Origin: Antilocapra americana | Taxonomy: Eukaryota; Chordata; Mammalia; Artiodactyla; Antilocapridae | Length of the DNA stretch: 64,000 nt | Reading direction: 5' to 3' | Assembly: GCA_007570785.1 (NCBI GenBank) | Contig: ML662449.1 | Span: 12,029,564-12,093,563 of the forward strand | Shown here: positions 11,340-21,762 of the stretch, piece after piece | Position numbering within the stretch: the first letter of the stretch is position 1 | Layout of the letters: every line of letters starts with the position of its first letter | Program-made: the position numbers and the translations under genes | The notes under the pieces: generated by a model | Database searches by the model: none | The model's input: only the letters and a program-made list of their open reading frames with translations | What the model was told of the DNA's origin: nothing

Positions 11340-13725
11340 TGTATAAAGGGAAACTGATTTTATATATATATATATATAAAATATGAATGAGCAAAGAAAA
11401 AAGACTTCTTTAAAGTTTTATTTCTAAGCTTGCTTTTAGCATCATCTATGACTTGACTTTCCTTTGAGATCCTGTAGTACATGTTTGTTATATACTCCTT
11501 TCTTAATGGCTCAAGACTTAGCCATTGCAGTTAAAGAAGATAGTGTCCCCTTATAAAAGACATTATCTTCACAGGGCAGGGAAGCATCAATTGTTACAGA
11601 GTGGTTGAACTAATTACAATTTTTAGAAAGAGTTCATCTAAAAGAACTATCTATACTTAACTATATGTATATATAGAGATAGCCCCTCATTTATAAAACC
11701 TTTTTCTCTCATATAATGGTTCTTGAAAATAATGTTCCTTGAATGCACATGTAAATAATTTTCTTGCTAAAACCAACATTTTTGATAATTTAGCAGAGCT
11801 GATATGGAGAAAACCTTGAGTACTGGAAGGTTTCGTGGCACAGCACACTTAATAACCGTGACAACACAAGAATTTTAAGCAGACTCGCCTCCTTGTCTGG
11901 GATCAGTAGGCACCAGCGTGTCTCTCCTGGCAAGCTCTTAAATGTACTATTTCAGCCAAAACTGTACTAATGATGGTCTAGCAAATTTTAACAGGATATT
12001 TTTAAGACTTGATATTCTCATAATTAAAAAGAAAAAAAAAAACTTTCCCCTATTCCTTTAAAAAGCTGCTCCTCTGAAGTATATGGCACATTAAAAAAAA
12101 AGTCTGAAATTGCTTTACAGCCTTGATGAAACAAAGACTGGTGTGTTGGTGTGGCTGCAGAGAGCTCTGCGCTGCTTTTGTATGATTTCAGAGGTGAATT
12201 TAGATGGCTGGAAGATAGATGGGTGCCAGATGCAGTGTGACATAGATTCAGGCAGCTGCTCCTGGGCTAGGTTTCATTAGCTGGTAAGTGCGCCAGCAGA
12301 AGCAGCAGAGCGAGGCCCCAGATGCCAAAATGACAGTGAGAACAGTGGAACAATACAATATTCACTAAGTGATTTTAATCTCAGAGATTAAATGTCACCC
12401 AATCAGTTTCCAGGTTTTAAAAACCAACTTGTATGAAGCCATTAGTGGGCCCAAGTCTTTGTCCATGGGAGTGAAAAGTTTTACTTAAAAAAAATTTTTT
12501 TTATTAGTTTAAAACATAAAGTGTTGTAAACCCATTTTGGTAATATACAATTAAAAGTCATGTCAACCTCCTCAACACACACACTGCAGAAAAGAAATGT
12601 ATTTATTATTGCAACCAGGCAAATATTCCTCAATCATTGGATCCAATGTTGGTTTGTTTATCTATCTTTCTTAAAACGAAAGTCTTGGAAGAAGTTCCCA
12701 AGCCTGTTCCAGCTTTAGGGCCCCCTCCCCAACCACTACCACACCCATTCTTACTCAAAGAAAGACCAAGACCTCAAAACAGAGAGCATATATTTATTTG
12801 CTTTTGAGACCTTATGATCTGCATAGCTAGTGGTGAATTTGTACCCAGCCACATAATTAATCATGAATTAAAACCATTTTTTTTCCTAAAGAATTCTGCT
12901 CTTACTACTTGTGGGGTCATAAGTAATTATGAAGCTGACTTCAGAACTCCTCATGCTTGATTTCAACTCACATGTTTTCTCAGCCGAGAAAAGGATCCTT
13001 TATTTAGTATATTAAACTTACTAAACTTATCTCTGCTTTCCTGTAAAGAGTGTTATGATCTAATACATCAGTGATGCAACCATTTTACTTGGGGTAATTT
13101 TTAAAATTAAAATGAATATGAAGTAAATAATTGATTGAACATGTACATATTTGAAAACTGTAAATCTAGCCAGTCTCTGCTTTTCTTATTTAGTTTTAGG
13201 AAGCTAATGGATCACTTATAATAGCTCTGAGGCATTACAGTGTATTTCTTTTTTTCCCTTAAACGCATGTGTGCTCAGCTCTCTTAATAACAATAGGAGT
13301 TGTATATGTGCTCAGCGGCAAATAGCTTCCATTGTGTTTTAGTATTTTGCTTAGTAATAATATTGTGATACTACTCTTTTTTTAGTCTACAGCATGGTTA
13401 AAATTTTAGAAATATACTCAGATTGAGGCAGAAACTCTGAATGTTCAGAAGCAATTATAATGTTAATTAATGGCTATATGATACCTACCAAATTTTAGTA
13501 TATTCTTGACCTGAATATATGGTATACATATTCTCTGAAAGTTTAATTTCCTTGTGACAATACTCCCATCTGTGCACTTACATTTGGATTTAAGAGAATC
13601 ATACTTAGGTGACATGATCTTATTTCTTTTTATTTAATTTGGGGGGAAGGGAAAGGATGATTTTTAAAATCTGTTAACATGTGAAATAGCATAGTTTAAA
13701 ATTTGGTTACAATTGTTAACCTTAC
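11340..13725. other. Repeat-poor upstream block
   Basis: About 2.4 kb in which I recognise no gene and no transposon, only a TA dinucleotide run at 11360-11378 and scattered poly-A. The part at 12,100-12,420 is less AT-rich and has motif-like content, including a perfect 19-bp palindrome at 12374-12392, two adjacent AACAAT/ACAAT sites and a CCAAT box. It is a candidate distal regulatory element, by inference only. Confidence 0.4.
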
Positions 13726-13859
13726 TCATAGAGAATAGATTGATGGTGCCAGGGGCAGAAAGCAAGGGGTGCATAAGAGAAGTGAAGGCAGTCAAAATAT
13801 ATAAACTTCCAACTAAATAAGGAGATCCTGGTGACTGGGATTAACAATGTGTGTATGTA

Positions 13860-14069
13860 TGGGCTGTCTCTTCAGTCATGTCCCACTCTTTGGAACCCCA
13901 TGGACTGTAGCCTGCCAGGCTCCTCTGTCCATGCGATTCACCAGGCAAGAATAGGTTGCCATGCCTTCCTCCAGGGGATCTTTCTGACCCAGGTATTGAA
14001 CCTGTGTCTCTTGTGGCTTTCTTGCATTGCAGGCAGATTCCTTACCACTGAGCAACCAGGGGAAGCCCA
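13860..14069 (-). mobile_element. Bov-tA SINE, antisense
   Basis: It runs from CTCTTCAGTCATGTCCCACTC to GAGCAACCAGGGGAAGCCC. The flanks share GATTAACAAT / GATTAATGAT. It carries a small internal deletion (AAGAATAGGTTGCC instead of AATACTGGAGTGGGTTGCC). Confidence 0.85.
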
Positions 14070-14261
14070 TGATTAATGATATTGTATTGTATATTTGAAA
14101 GTTAAAAGAATAGATCATAAAAGTTCTCATCATAAGAAAAAAGTTGTAACTTTGTGGTGATGTATGTTAACCAGACTTATAATAGAAATCATTTTGTAGT
14201 GTATGCAAAGTCAAATCATTATATTGTACACCTAAAACTGATACAATATTTATGTCGTTAG

Positions 14262-14458
14262 AGAAGTCACTCAGTCGTGTCTGACTCTTTGAGACTCCAT
14301 GGACTGTAGCCTACCAGGCTCCTCCATCCATGGGATTTTCCAGGCAAGAGTACTGGAGTGGGTTGTCATTTCCTTCTCCAGAGGATCTTCCTGACCCAGG
14401 GATCGAACCCAGGTCTCCTGCATTGCAGGCAGACACTTTACCATCTGAACTACCAGCG
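14262..14458 (-). mobile_element. Bov-tA SINE, antisense
   Basis: A near-consensus antisense copy from GTCACTCAGTCGTGTCTGAC to CTGAACTACCAG. It sits between the last L1 3' UTR bases (ATACAATATTTATGTC) and the L1 end (ATTATATCTCATTAAAAA). Confidence 0.85.
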
Positions 14459-14704
14459 TTTCATTATATCTCATTAAAAAAAAAAAAAAAAAGAATTGTT
14501 GACCAGAGTCTGTATTTAGGCTACAATTCAGTACAGTTATTCACTAAATTAATAAATGACTTAGCAATTAGAAGAGAAAATGAGTATTTTATAATCATAA
14601 AAATTATACACATCTCTATACATTCATGGCTTCACTAAGAAAAGTTTTTATGCCTGAACCTCACAGTAAGTAAACCATGAAATCTGTCCATGCTGGGTTT
14701 TTAA

Positions 14705-14880
14705 AAAGCCTTTTTTTAAAAAAGCTGAAGTATGGTTGATTCACAGTATTAGTTTTAGGTGCACAGCATAGTGATTCAGTATTTTTACAGACTATATTCC
14801 ATTAAAAGTTGTTACAAGACAATGGCTATTATTACCTGCACTATATAGTGTATCCTTGTTGCTTATATATTTTTCGGTGT
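14705..14880 (-). repeat. Cetartiodactyl L1 3' end, antisense
   Basis: GCTGAAGTATGGTTGATTCAC, TTAGGTGCACAGCATAGTGATTC and ATATTCCATTAAAAGTTG are the reverse complement of the usual L1 3' UTR of this group. Confidence 0.7.
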
Positions 14881-14969
14881 ATAAAATACTTTACATTTAC
14901 TGCTTTATTTGCAGTTCATAATAACCATAAAAAGCAATGTAACTATTATTCACATTTACAAAAATGGCA

Positions 14970-15172
14970 AAATAATTTTTTTTTCAGTTGCAGTATAGTT
15001 GCTTTACACTGCTGTGTCAGTTTCTGCTGTGTAGCAAAATGAATTAGCCATACATATGTGTACATCCCCTCTTTTTTTGGATTTCCCTTCCATGTAGGTC
15101 ACAGCAGAACACTAAACACCAGTGAGTTCCCTGTGCTCTACAATAGTTTCTTATTCATTATATATTTTATAC
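14970..15172 (-). repeat. Second cetartiodactyl L1 3' end, antisense
   Basis: It has the same family pattern as its neighbour: GTTGCAGTATAGTTGCTTTAC, TTTCTGCTGTGTAGCAAAATG, AGTTCCCTGTGCTCTACAAT. Two copies lie in the same orientation within 500 bases. Confidence 0.75.
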
Positions 15173-15175
15173 ATT

Positions 15176-15310
15176 GTTGTTTTTAGTCGCTAAGTCATGT
15201 CTAACTCTGCAACCCTCTGTCCATGGGATTTCCCATCTCCAGGTGATCTTCCTGACATAGGGAATGAACCTGCATTTCCTGCTTGGCAGGCAGATTCTTT
15301 ACCGCTAGCC
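15176..15310 (-). mobile_element. Bov-tA SINE, internally deleted, antisense
   Basis: TTAGTCGCTAAGTCATGTCTAAC through GGCAGGCAGATTCTTTACC, lacking the middle part found in full copies. Confidence 0.75.
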
Positions 15311-15335
15311 ATGTACATAATGGGTGACATGGTTT

Positions 15336-15895
15336 TGTTGTTGTTCAGTTGCTCAGTCGTGTCTGACTCTGCAACCTCATGGACTGCAGCACACCAGGCT
15401 TCCCTGTCCTTTACCATCTCCTGGAGTTTGCTCAAACTCATGTCCATTGAGTCAGTGATGCCATCCAACCATCTCATCCTCTGTCATCCCTTCTTCTCCT
15501 GCCTTCAACCTTTCCCAGCATCAGGGTCTTTTCTAATGAGTCAGCTCTGGCATCCGGTGGCCAAAGTACTGGAGCTTCAGCTTCAGCATCAGTCCTTCCA
15601 GTGAATATTAAGGATTGATTTCCTTTAGGATTGACTGGTTTGATCTCCTTGCAGTCCAAGGGATTCTCAAGAGTCTTCTCCAACACCACAGTTCAAAAGC
15701 ATCAATTCTTCAGCGCTTAGCTTTGTTTATGGTCCAACTCTCACATCTGTACATGACTACTAGAAAAACCATAGCTTTCACTATATGGGCCTTTGTTGGC
15801 AAAGTGATGTCTCTGCTTTTTAATATGTTGTCTAGGTTTGTCATAGCTTTTCTTCTAAGGAGCAAGCATCTTTTAGTTCTTCTAAATCCTCAGAA
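15336..15895 (-). mobile_element. BovB LINE 3' fragment, antisense
   Basis: On the minus strand this encodes broken pieces of the C-terminal tail of the BovB reverse transcriptase ([17 protein letters not shown] and LEKTLENPLDCKEI can be seen). The frame is disrupted several times. The left end is the LINE 3' terminus (GTTGCTCAGTCGTGTCTGAC). Confidence 0.9.
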
Positions 15896-16539
15896 GTTGT
15901 TTCATAGTAATCAAAGCTCCACCTTTCACCCCCTTTATTGTTTTTTCCCTTCCCTCCATTGACCTAAATATTGAGACCTTTTTTAGTTTCACTATACATA
16001 CTACTCACAAGGACTGGGCTTGCAAAACCTCTTTGATTAGAGGTGAGTTTGGGGTTCATTAAGAGTCTTTTTGGTTCAGCACGTTCAGTTTTGGTGAAGC
16101 TATTGAGACTCAGATTGCATTTCTCATGAAGAGCCATTAAAAGCCTGCCTAACCTTTTTGAATTTCCTCTGAGAGGAGAAAATGAAGTCACATGTGTAAC
16201 ATATTTAGCATAGTACTTGGTACAACGACTCATTCTGTTCTACATTCTGTTTCTTTCCTTTACCTTATACAAATATTCCCTGGAAAATTTCTCATTTAAC
16301 TTTGTGAGAAATATGTGTAGAAAACATGGAGATCCTCAGAGAAAAGCGCTATGTGAATAAGTAAAGGTATTATGTGGTTATACTATTAATTACCAACAAT
16401 ACAAACCTGTTTTAATTGTTAATGATAATTTGACATTTTCCCCCCATGAAGTCACGAATTTAAGCCACAGTCTCCTACCACTTATGTCAAATTCTATTAT
16501 TTATCTGTGCTATATCTATTCCCATGTTCCTTTATTTTG
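15896..16539. other. Unassigned intergenic sequence
   Basis: No gene or repeat is recognised with confidence. The sequence is AT-rich. Confidence 0.35.
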
Positions 16540-16692
16540 GTTTTATTTGTTTGCTTCTTTTGGTGGTAAAATATACATAACATAGCATTTAACATCTGAA
16601 CCATTTGTAAGTGTACAGTTCAGTGGTATTAAATAAATTCATATTGTCCCCCTCCGTCCCCATAGGTCTTTTCATCTTGTAAAACTGAAACT

Positions 16693-16844
16693 TGGGACTT
16701 CCCTGATGGACCAGTGGTTAAGACTCCAAGCTCCCAATGCAGGAGACATAGATTTGATCCCTGGTTGGGGAACTAGATCCCATATGCTGTAACCAAGACC
16801 CAGTGCAGCCAAAAATATATATATATATATTTAAAAAAAAACCC
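16693..16844 (+). mobile_element. CHR-2 SINE nested in L1
   Basis: Sense CHR-2: GGGACTTCCCTGATGGACC, CAGTGGTTAAGACTCCAAGC, GGTTGGGGAACTAGATCCC, then an AT dinucleotide and A-rich tail. A perfect 11-bp target-site duplication AAACTGAAACT lies at 16682-16692 and 16845-16855. Confidence 0.93.
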
Positions 16845-17398
16845 AAACTGAAACTCCATATTCGTTAAACAATAACTTTTCATTCTCCCCTACCTTCATT
16901 CCCTGGCAGCCACCATTACAATGTCTTTATGATTTTGACTACTTTAAGTACTTCATGTAAGTGGAAGCATATAGTATTTGTCTTTTTGTGATTGGCTGAT
17001 TTCAGTAAGCATAATGCCCTCATCCATCAGTGATGTTCATCCAACTTGTGGCGTGTTGCAGAATTTCCTCAGTTTTCAAGGTTGAATCATAATCCTTTAT
17101 ATGTACATAACACGACTTGCTTGTCCATTCATGTTTCAACAGACACTTAGTTGTTTCCACACATTAGCTGTTGTGAAAAATGCTATGAACATGGGTGCAT
17201 AAGTATCTCTTTGAAACCTTGACTTTCAGTTCTTTGGGTATACACCCAGAAGTAGAGTTGTTGGATCATAAGGTGGTTCTATTTAAATTTTTTCAGAAAC
17301 CACCATAGTCTTTTCCACAGTGGCTGTACCAGCGTACGTTCTCATCAGCGGGGCACAAGGGACCTGACTTCTCCACATCCTTGCCAGCACCTGATGCT

Positions 17399-17617
17399 AC
17401 TGTTCTGTGCTGTCAGTCAGTTGTGTCTGACTCTGTGACCCCATGCACTGTAGCCTTCCAGGCTCCTACGTCCATGAAATTTTCCAAGCAAAAATACTGG
17501 AGTGGGTTGCCATTTTCTACTCCAGGGGCTCTTCCCGACCCAGGAATCAAACTTGCATCTCTGGCATTTCCTGCATTGGCAGGCAGATTCTTTACCACTA
17601 TGCCACCTGGGAAGTCA
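17399..17617 (-). mobile_element. Bov-tA SINE nested in L1, antisense
   Basis: It is flanked by a 15-bp target-site duplication, CCAGCACCTGATGCT at 17384-17398 and CCAGCATGTGATGCT at 17618-17632 (13 of 15 match). The antisense body runs from CAGTTGTGTCTGACTCTGTG to ATGCCACCTGGGAAGTCA. Confidence 0.92.
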
Positions 17618-18130
17618 CCAGCATGTGATGCTTTCTAGGTTTTATTTGTTTTGTTTTTGATAGTAGCCATCCTTATAGTTTTGATTTTGATTGCCCAAAT
17701 GATTGGTGAATTGAGCATTTTTTCATGTGATTGTTGGCCATTCATATATCTTCTTTGGAGTAATGTCTATTTAGATCCTTTACCCACTTTTGAATTGGGT
17801 TGTTTTTGTTGTTGAGTTTTAAGAGTTCTCTGTATTTCTGGATATTAATCTTTCATCAGATACATGATTTAAGAATATTTTCTCCCATTCTGTGAGTTGC
17901 CTTTTTACTCTTTTGATAGTGTCTTCTGATGCACAATATTTTAAAATTTTCATAAAATCCAATTTGTCTGTTATTTATGTGCCTATGCTTTTGGTATTAT
18001 AGCCAAGAAATTAAGGCCAAATCCAATGTTGTAAAGTTTTTGTCCTGTGTTTTCATCTAAGATTTTTTTTATTGGTTTAGTTCTAACTTTTAGGTTCTTG
18101 AGTCATCTTTAATTTATTTTGTATGTGGTG

Positions 18131-18637
18131 TTCAGTTCAGTTCAGTTGCTCAGTCATGTCTAACTCTTTGCGACCCCATGAATTGCAGCACGTCAGGCTT
18201 CCCTGTCCATCACCAACTCTCAGAGTCCACCCAAACCCATGTCCATAGAGTCACTGATGCCATCCAGCCATCTCATCCTCTGTCATCCCCTTCTCCTCCT
18301 GCCCTCAATCCTTCCCAGCATCAGGGTCTTTTCCAATGAGTCAACTCTTCGCATGAGGTGACCAAAGTATTCAACATCAGTCCTTCCAATGAACACCCAG
18401 GACTGATCTCCTTTAGGATGGACTGGTTGGATCTCCTTGCAATCCAACATACTCTCAAGAGTCTTCTCCAACACCACAGTTCAAAAGCATCAATTCTTTG
18501 GCGCTCAACTTTCTTCACCGTCCAACTCTCACATCCATACATGACGACTGGAAAAACCATAGCCTTGACTAGACAGGCCTTTGTTGGCAAAGTAATGTCT
18601 CTGCTTTTAAATATGTGATCTAGGTTGGTCATAACTT
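18131..18637 (-). mobile_element. BovB LINE 3' fragment nested in L1, antisense
   Basis: It begins with the (GTTCA)n-like 3' terminus. On the minus strand it encodes the end of the RTE reverse transcriptase: SRDITLPTKACLVKAMVFPV, MYGCESWTVKK and FELWCWRRLLRV are readable in one frame at about 18321-18620, then the frame shifts. The flanking L1 text (GTATGTGGTG / TTCATTCTTTTGCAT) shows it sits inside the older LINE. Confidence 0.93.
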
Positions 18638-19220
18638 CATTCTTTTGCATTTGGATATCCAGTTCCCAGCACCATTTATTGAAAGAGTGAATAGTCTTGG
18701 CACCCTTGTCAAAAATAATTTAACTGTATATGTGAGGGTTTATTTCTAAGCTCTCTGTTCCATTCCATTGGTCTATATGTCTGTCTCTATGCCATTACCA
18801 CACCGTTTTGATTGTGGTAGTTTTGTTGTAAAATTTGAAATTAGGAAGTGTAAGTCTAGTTTTGTTCTTTTTCAAGATTTTTTGGCTATTCGGCGTATCT
18901 TGAGAGTTGATGTAAATTTTAGGATGATTTTTGTATTTCTGAAAAAAAAGTCATTGGAATTTTGATAAGAATTTCATTGAATCTGTAGATTATGTTGGGT
19001 AGTATTGACAGTTTAATTATATTAAGTCTTTCAATCCATGAATATGGGATGTGTTTTCATTTATTTATACCTTCTATAATTTCTTTCAGCAATGTTTTGT
19101 AGTTTCCATTGTGCAAGTCTTTTTCACCTCCTTAATTCCTATCTTATTCTTTTTGATAATATCGTAAATGGAATTGTTTCTATAATTTCCTTTTCAGATT
19201 GTTTGTTTATGGAAGTGAAA

Positions 19221-20720
19221 CAGATTTAAAGTAGTTATTGATAAAGGAATGACTTCTGTTATTTTGTTATTTGTTTTCTATATAGCCTACAGATTTTGTC
19301 CCTCATATTTTGTATTACTATCTTCTTTTATGTTGAGTTGAATTTTTTTTTGTAGTTTAAATGTTTAAAAATGTTTAAATTCCCTTCTCATTTCTTTTTG
19401 GGTAAATTCTATAGCTATTTTCTCTCTGGTTGCCATGGGGATTACATTTAACATACTAAAGTTATAACATTTGAATACAAATTTGAATTTATAGCAACCT
19501 AGTTTCAATAACATATAAAATCTCTGCTCCTTTGTAGCTCCTTCCCAACCCCTTTCAATTATTGATGTCACAAACTTACACCTTTAAGCCCCATGTGCCC
19601 TAAACATAAACTAACAATTCTTTCAAATGCACCAGTCTCTTAAACTATAAAGAAGACAAGATTTGAAGTTACAAACCAAAGTTACAGTAATACTAGCTTT
19701 TACACTAATAATTTCTTATTTAAATCTTATTAGTCTCTTAGATCGTGTAGGAAACCAAAAGTGCAATTAAAAATCATTTTTACAGTAATACTAGCTTTTA
19801 TATGTGCCCATGTGTCTATGCATTTCTACATATGATTTTGAGTTACCGTCTGGTGTCCTTGCATTTCACCTTGCAGGACTTGCATTAAGACAGTCCTAGT
19901 CATCATGAACTCCCTTAGTTTATGTTTATCCAGGAATGTCTTAATTTCTCCCCACTTTTGAAGGATAGTTTTGCCAGATATAGGATTCCTTGCTGACAGG
20001 TTTTTTCCTCTTAGTACTTTGGGTAAATCAGCCATTGTTCTCTGGCCTCCCAATTTCTGATGAGAAATGTGCTGATAATCTTATTGAAGATCCCTTGTAT
20101 ATAATGATTTGCTTATGTCTTACTGCCTTCAGGATTCTCTCTTTGTCTTTTGAAAGTTGTATTATAATATGTAGGTCTCATTGACTTCATTTTACTTGGA
20201 GTTTCTTGAGCTTCTTGGATGGTTATATTCATAACTTTAATTAATGTGGGAATTCTAGCCATTATTTCATCCAATATTCTCTCTTCTTCTGGAACTCCCA
20301 CAGTGCACATGTTGGTCCACTTGATGGTGTTCCACAGGTCCCTTAGGTTCTCTTCACTTTTCTTCAATATTTTTTTCTTTCTGTTCTCAGATTTGATTAT
20401 TTTCATTGTCCTATCTTCAAGTTTGCTGATTCTTTCTTCTGTGCAAATCTGCCTTTGAATCTTTCTAGTGAATGTTTCATTTGAGTTATAGTACTTTTCA
20501 GCCTAGACGTTCTTTTTGGTTTCCCTTTTAGATTTTCTTTCTCTTTATTGAAATTTCCATTTTGTTCACACATCATTTTATTGACTTTCTCTACATCTTC
20601 CTTTACTTCTTTGAGCAGTTTTGGACAGTATGTTAAAGTCTTTGTCTAGTATATCTCCATTAGATCTTTTTTGAGGACAATTTCTATTGATGCATAGACC
20701 AGTGGAAATATTTATGGCTG
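19221..20720 (-). repeat. L1/HAL1-type element, ORF1 side, antisense
   Basis: The minus strand holds an ORF1-like remnant (next entry), preceded on the + strand by text typical of the segment after ORF1 (GTTGCCATGGGGATTACATT, TTTATCCAGGAATGTCTTAAT, TTTTGCCAGATATAGGATTCC, CCCAATTTCTGATGAGAAATG). Direct abutment to the L1 at 16540-19220, with no ORF2 endonuclease between them, fits either an internal deletion or a separate ORF1-only HAL1 element. Confidence 0.7.
20113..20406 (-). pseudogene. L1/HAL1 ORF1-like remnant
   Basis: A 97-residue minus-strand frame with the recognisable ORF1p passage KKSEENLRDLWNTIKWTN, then GVPEEE, IMARIPTLIK and IQEAQETPSKMK. This is the RNA-binding chaperone region of an L1-type ORF1 protein, cut short at both ends. 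A related continuation is seen at 19826-20053 in another frame (GEIKTFLDKHKLREF). It is a decayed transposon gene and is not expected to make protein. Confidence 0.8.
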
Positions 20721-21556
20721 TGATGAGGACCAATATTTTTCAGAGCAATTCAAGAGACTGAGATTTGGGATCTAAGGTTCAATTGCATACACACATAACG
20801 GATATTTTAAAAAAGATGGGTATGTCTACTCTTACTGAGACTTAAAGTTTTCTAAATTTTTTGTGTACATCCCTCATTTCTTGGGGTTCACTTACTAAAC
20901 CTTACTGGCATTTTTTTAAGTGAAAAAAGAAAGTATTGTAGCCCAGTTACAGCAATGAAAGTAGGAAGGGACATGTTGATTTCTCCCATTACTTATGTTT
21001 TAAAGCTGTTGAAGAAAGTAGTTGATCTTTTCTAGTCTTTATTATGCTTTGTTATATATACATCTTTCCATCAGAGTATGAAGTGACAAGGAGAAAATTA
21101 TGAATAATTAACCAGCCAGAGATCTTATTTTCTCCTAATTCTTTTCTTAAGCTTAGCCTAGAGCCTGACACAGTGAACAGTGAGTAAATGTTTGTTAGAC
21201 AAAGAAGAAAAAGGTGGAGTTGGTTTTTATATTGAATTGCAGGGACAGAGGTACATTTTGAATGCTAGTCAGATGATGAGGTTTATTCAATAAAGATGTT
21301 TCTTTCCTGTACTCCAGTCTGACCTAATGCCTTAAGTAAGTGGAACTCCATCTAATCTCCAGTGTGTATCCCAAACCTGTACATGAGAGTCATCACAGCT
21401 GACAGCAGTGAACGAGGCCTGATGGCGAGGAGCAAGGGAGTTCGCCTTCTAACACCAGGGACCACTGGTGCAGTATTGAATTTAATGAGCATTATCTAAT
21501 TAAGTAATTATTAATAACAAAACAGCTTTAATAGCTTACTTTATCATTTTTTAGAG
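20721..21556. other. Unassigned, with a small L2 piece
   Basis: Mostly unrecognised. At about 21130-21195, CTTAGCCTAGAGCCTGACAC followed by GTGAGTAAATGTTTGTTAGA looks like the end of an L2 LINE. Confidence 0.35.
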
Positions 21557-21762
21557 GCTGTGCCAACATCTTTACATTCATAATCTCATTTAACCCACAT
21601 AATAACACCATGCCTCAGGTTCTAATTCTGTCCCATTTTTACAGTTGAGAAAATTGAGGCTTAAGCAAGTTGTCTAAGGTCAGATCGCCAGCACACAGTC
21701 AAGCTAGAACTTGAAACCCTGTCTGTCTCAGGACGATTTGACTTCAGAGTTCGTGTTCTTAG
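21557..21762 (+). repeat. MIR SINE
   Basis: The order CTCATTTAACCCACATAATAAC, GTTGAGAAAATTGAGGCTTAAGC, AGGTCAGATCGCCAGCAC, CTTGAAACCCTGTCTG is a full MIR pattern. Confidence 0.85.

Larger units (their letters stand above)
13730..14492 (+). repeat. L1 LINE 3' UTR split by two SINEs
   Basis: L1 3' UTR text (GTGCCAGGGGCAGAAAGCAAG, AACTTCCAACTAAATAAGG, TATTGTATATTTGAAAGTTAA, AAAGTTCTCATCATAAGAA, ATTGTACACCTAAAACTGATAC) ends in an A-tail at about 14475-14492. Two Bov-tA copies interrupt it. Confidence 0.85.
16540..19220 (-). repeat. Old L1 LINE, antisense, with three nested elements
   Basis: The reverse complement of L1 3' UTR and ORF2 can be followed left to right: GGTAAAATATACATAACATAG, GCTGTTGTGAAAAATGCTATG, CTTTGGGTATACACCCAGAAG, TCTCCACATCCTTGCCAGCA, ATATCTTCTTTGGAGTAATG, GATATCCAGTTCCCAGCACC, CCATTGGTCTATATGTCTG. 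Allowing for inserts, about 2 kb of L1 remains. The endonuclease half of ORF2 is missing. CHR-2, Bov-tA and BovB copies are nested within it. Confidence 0.9.
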
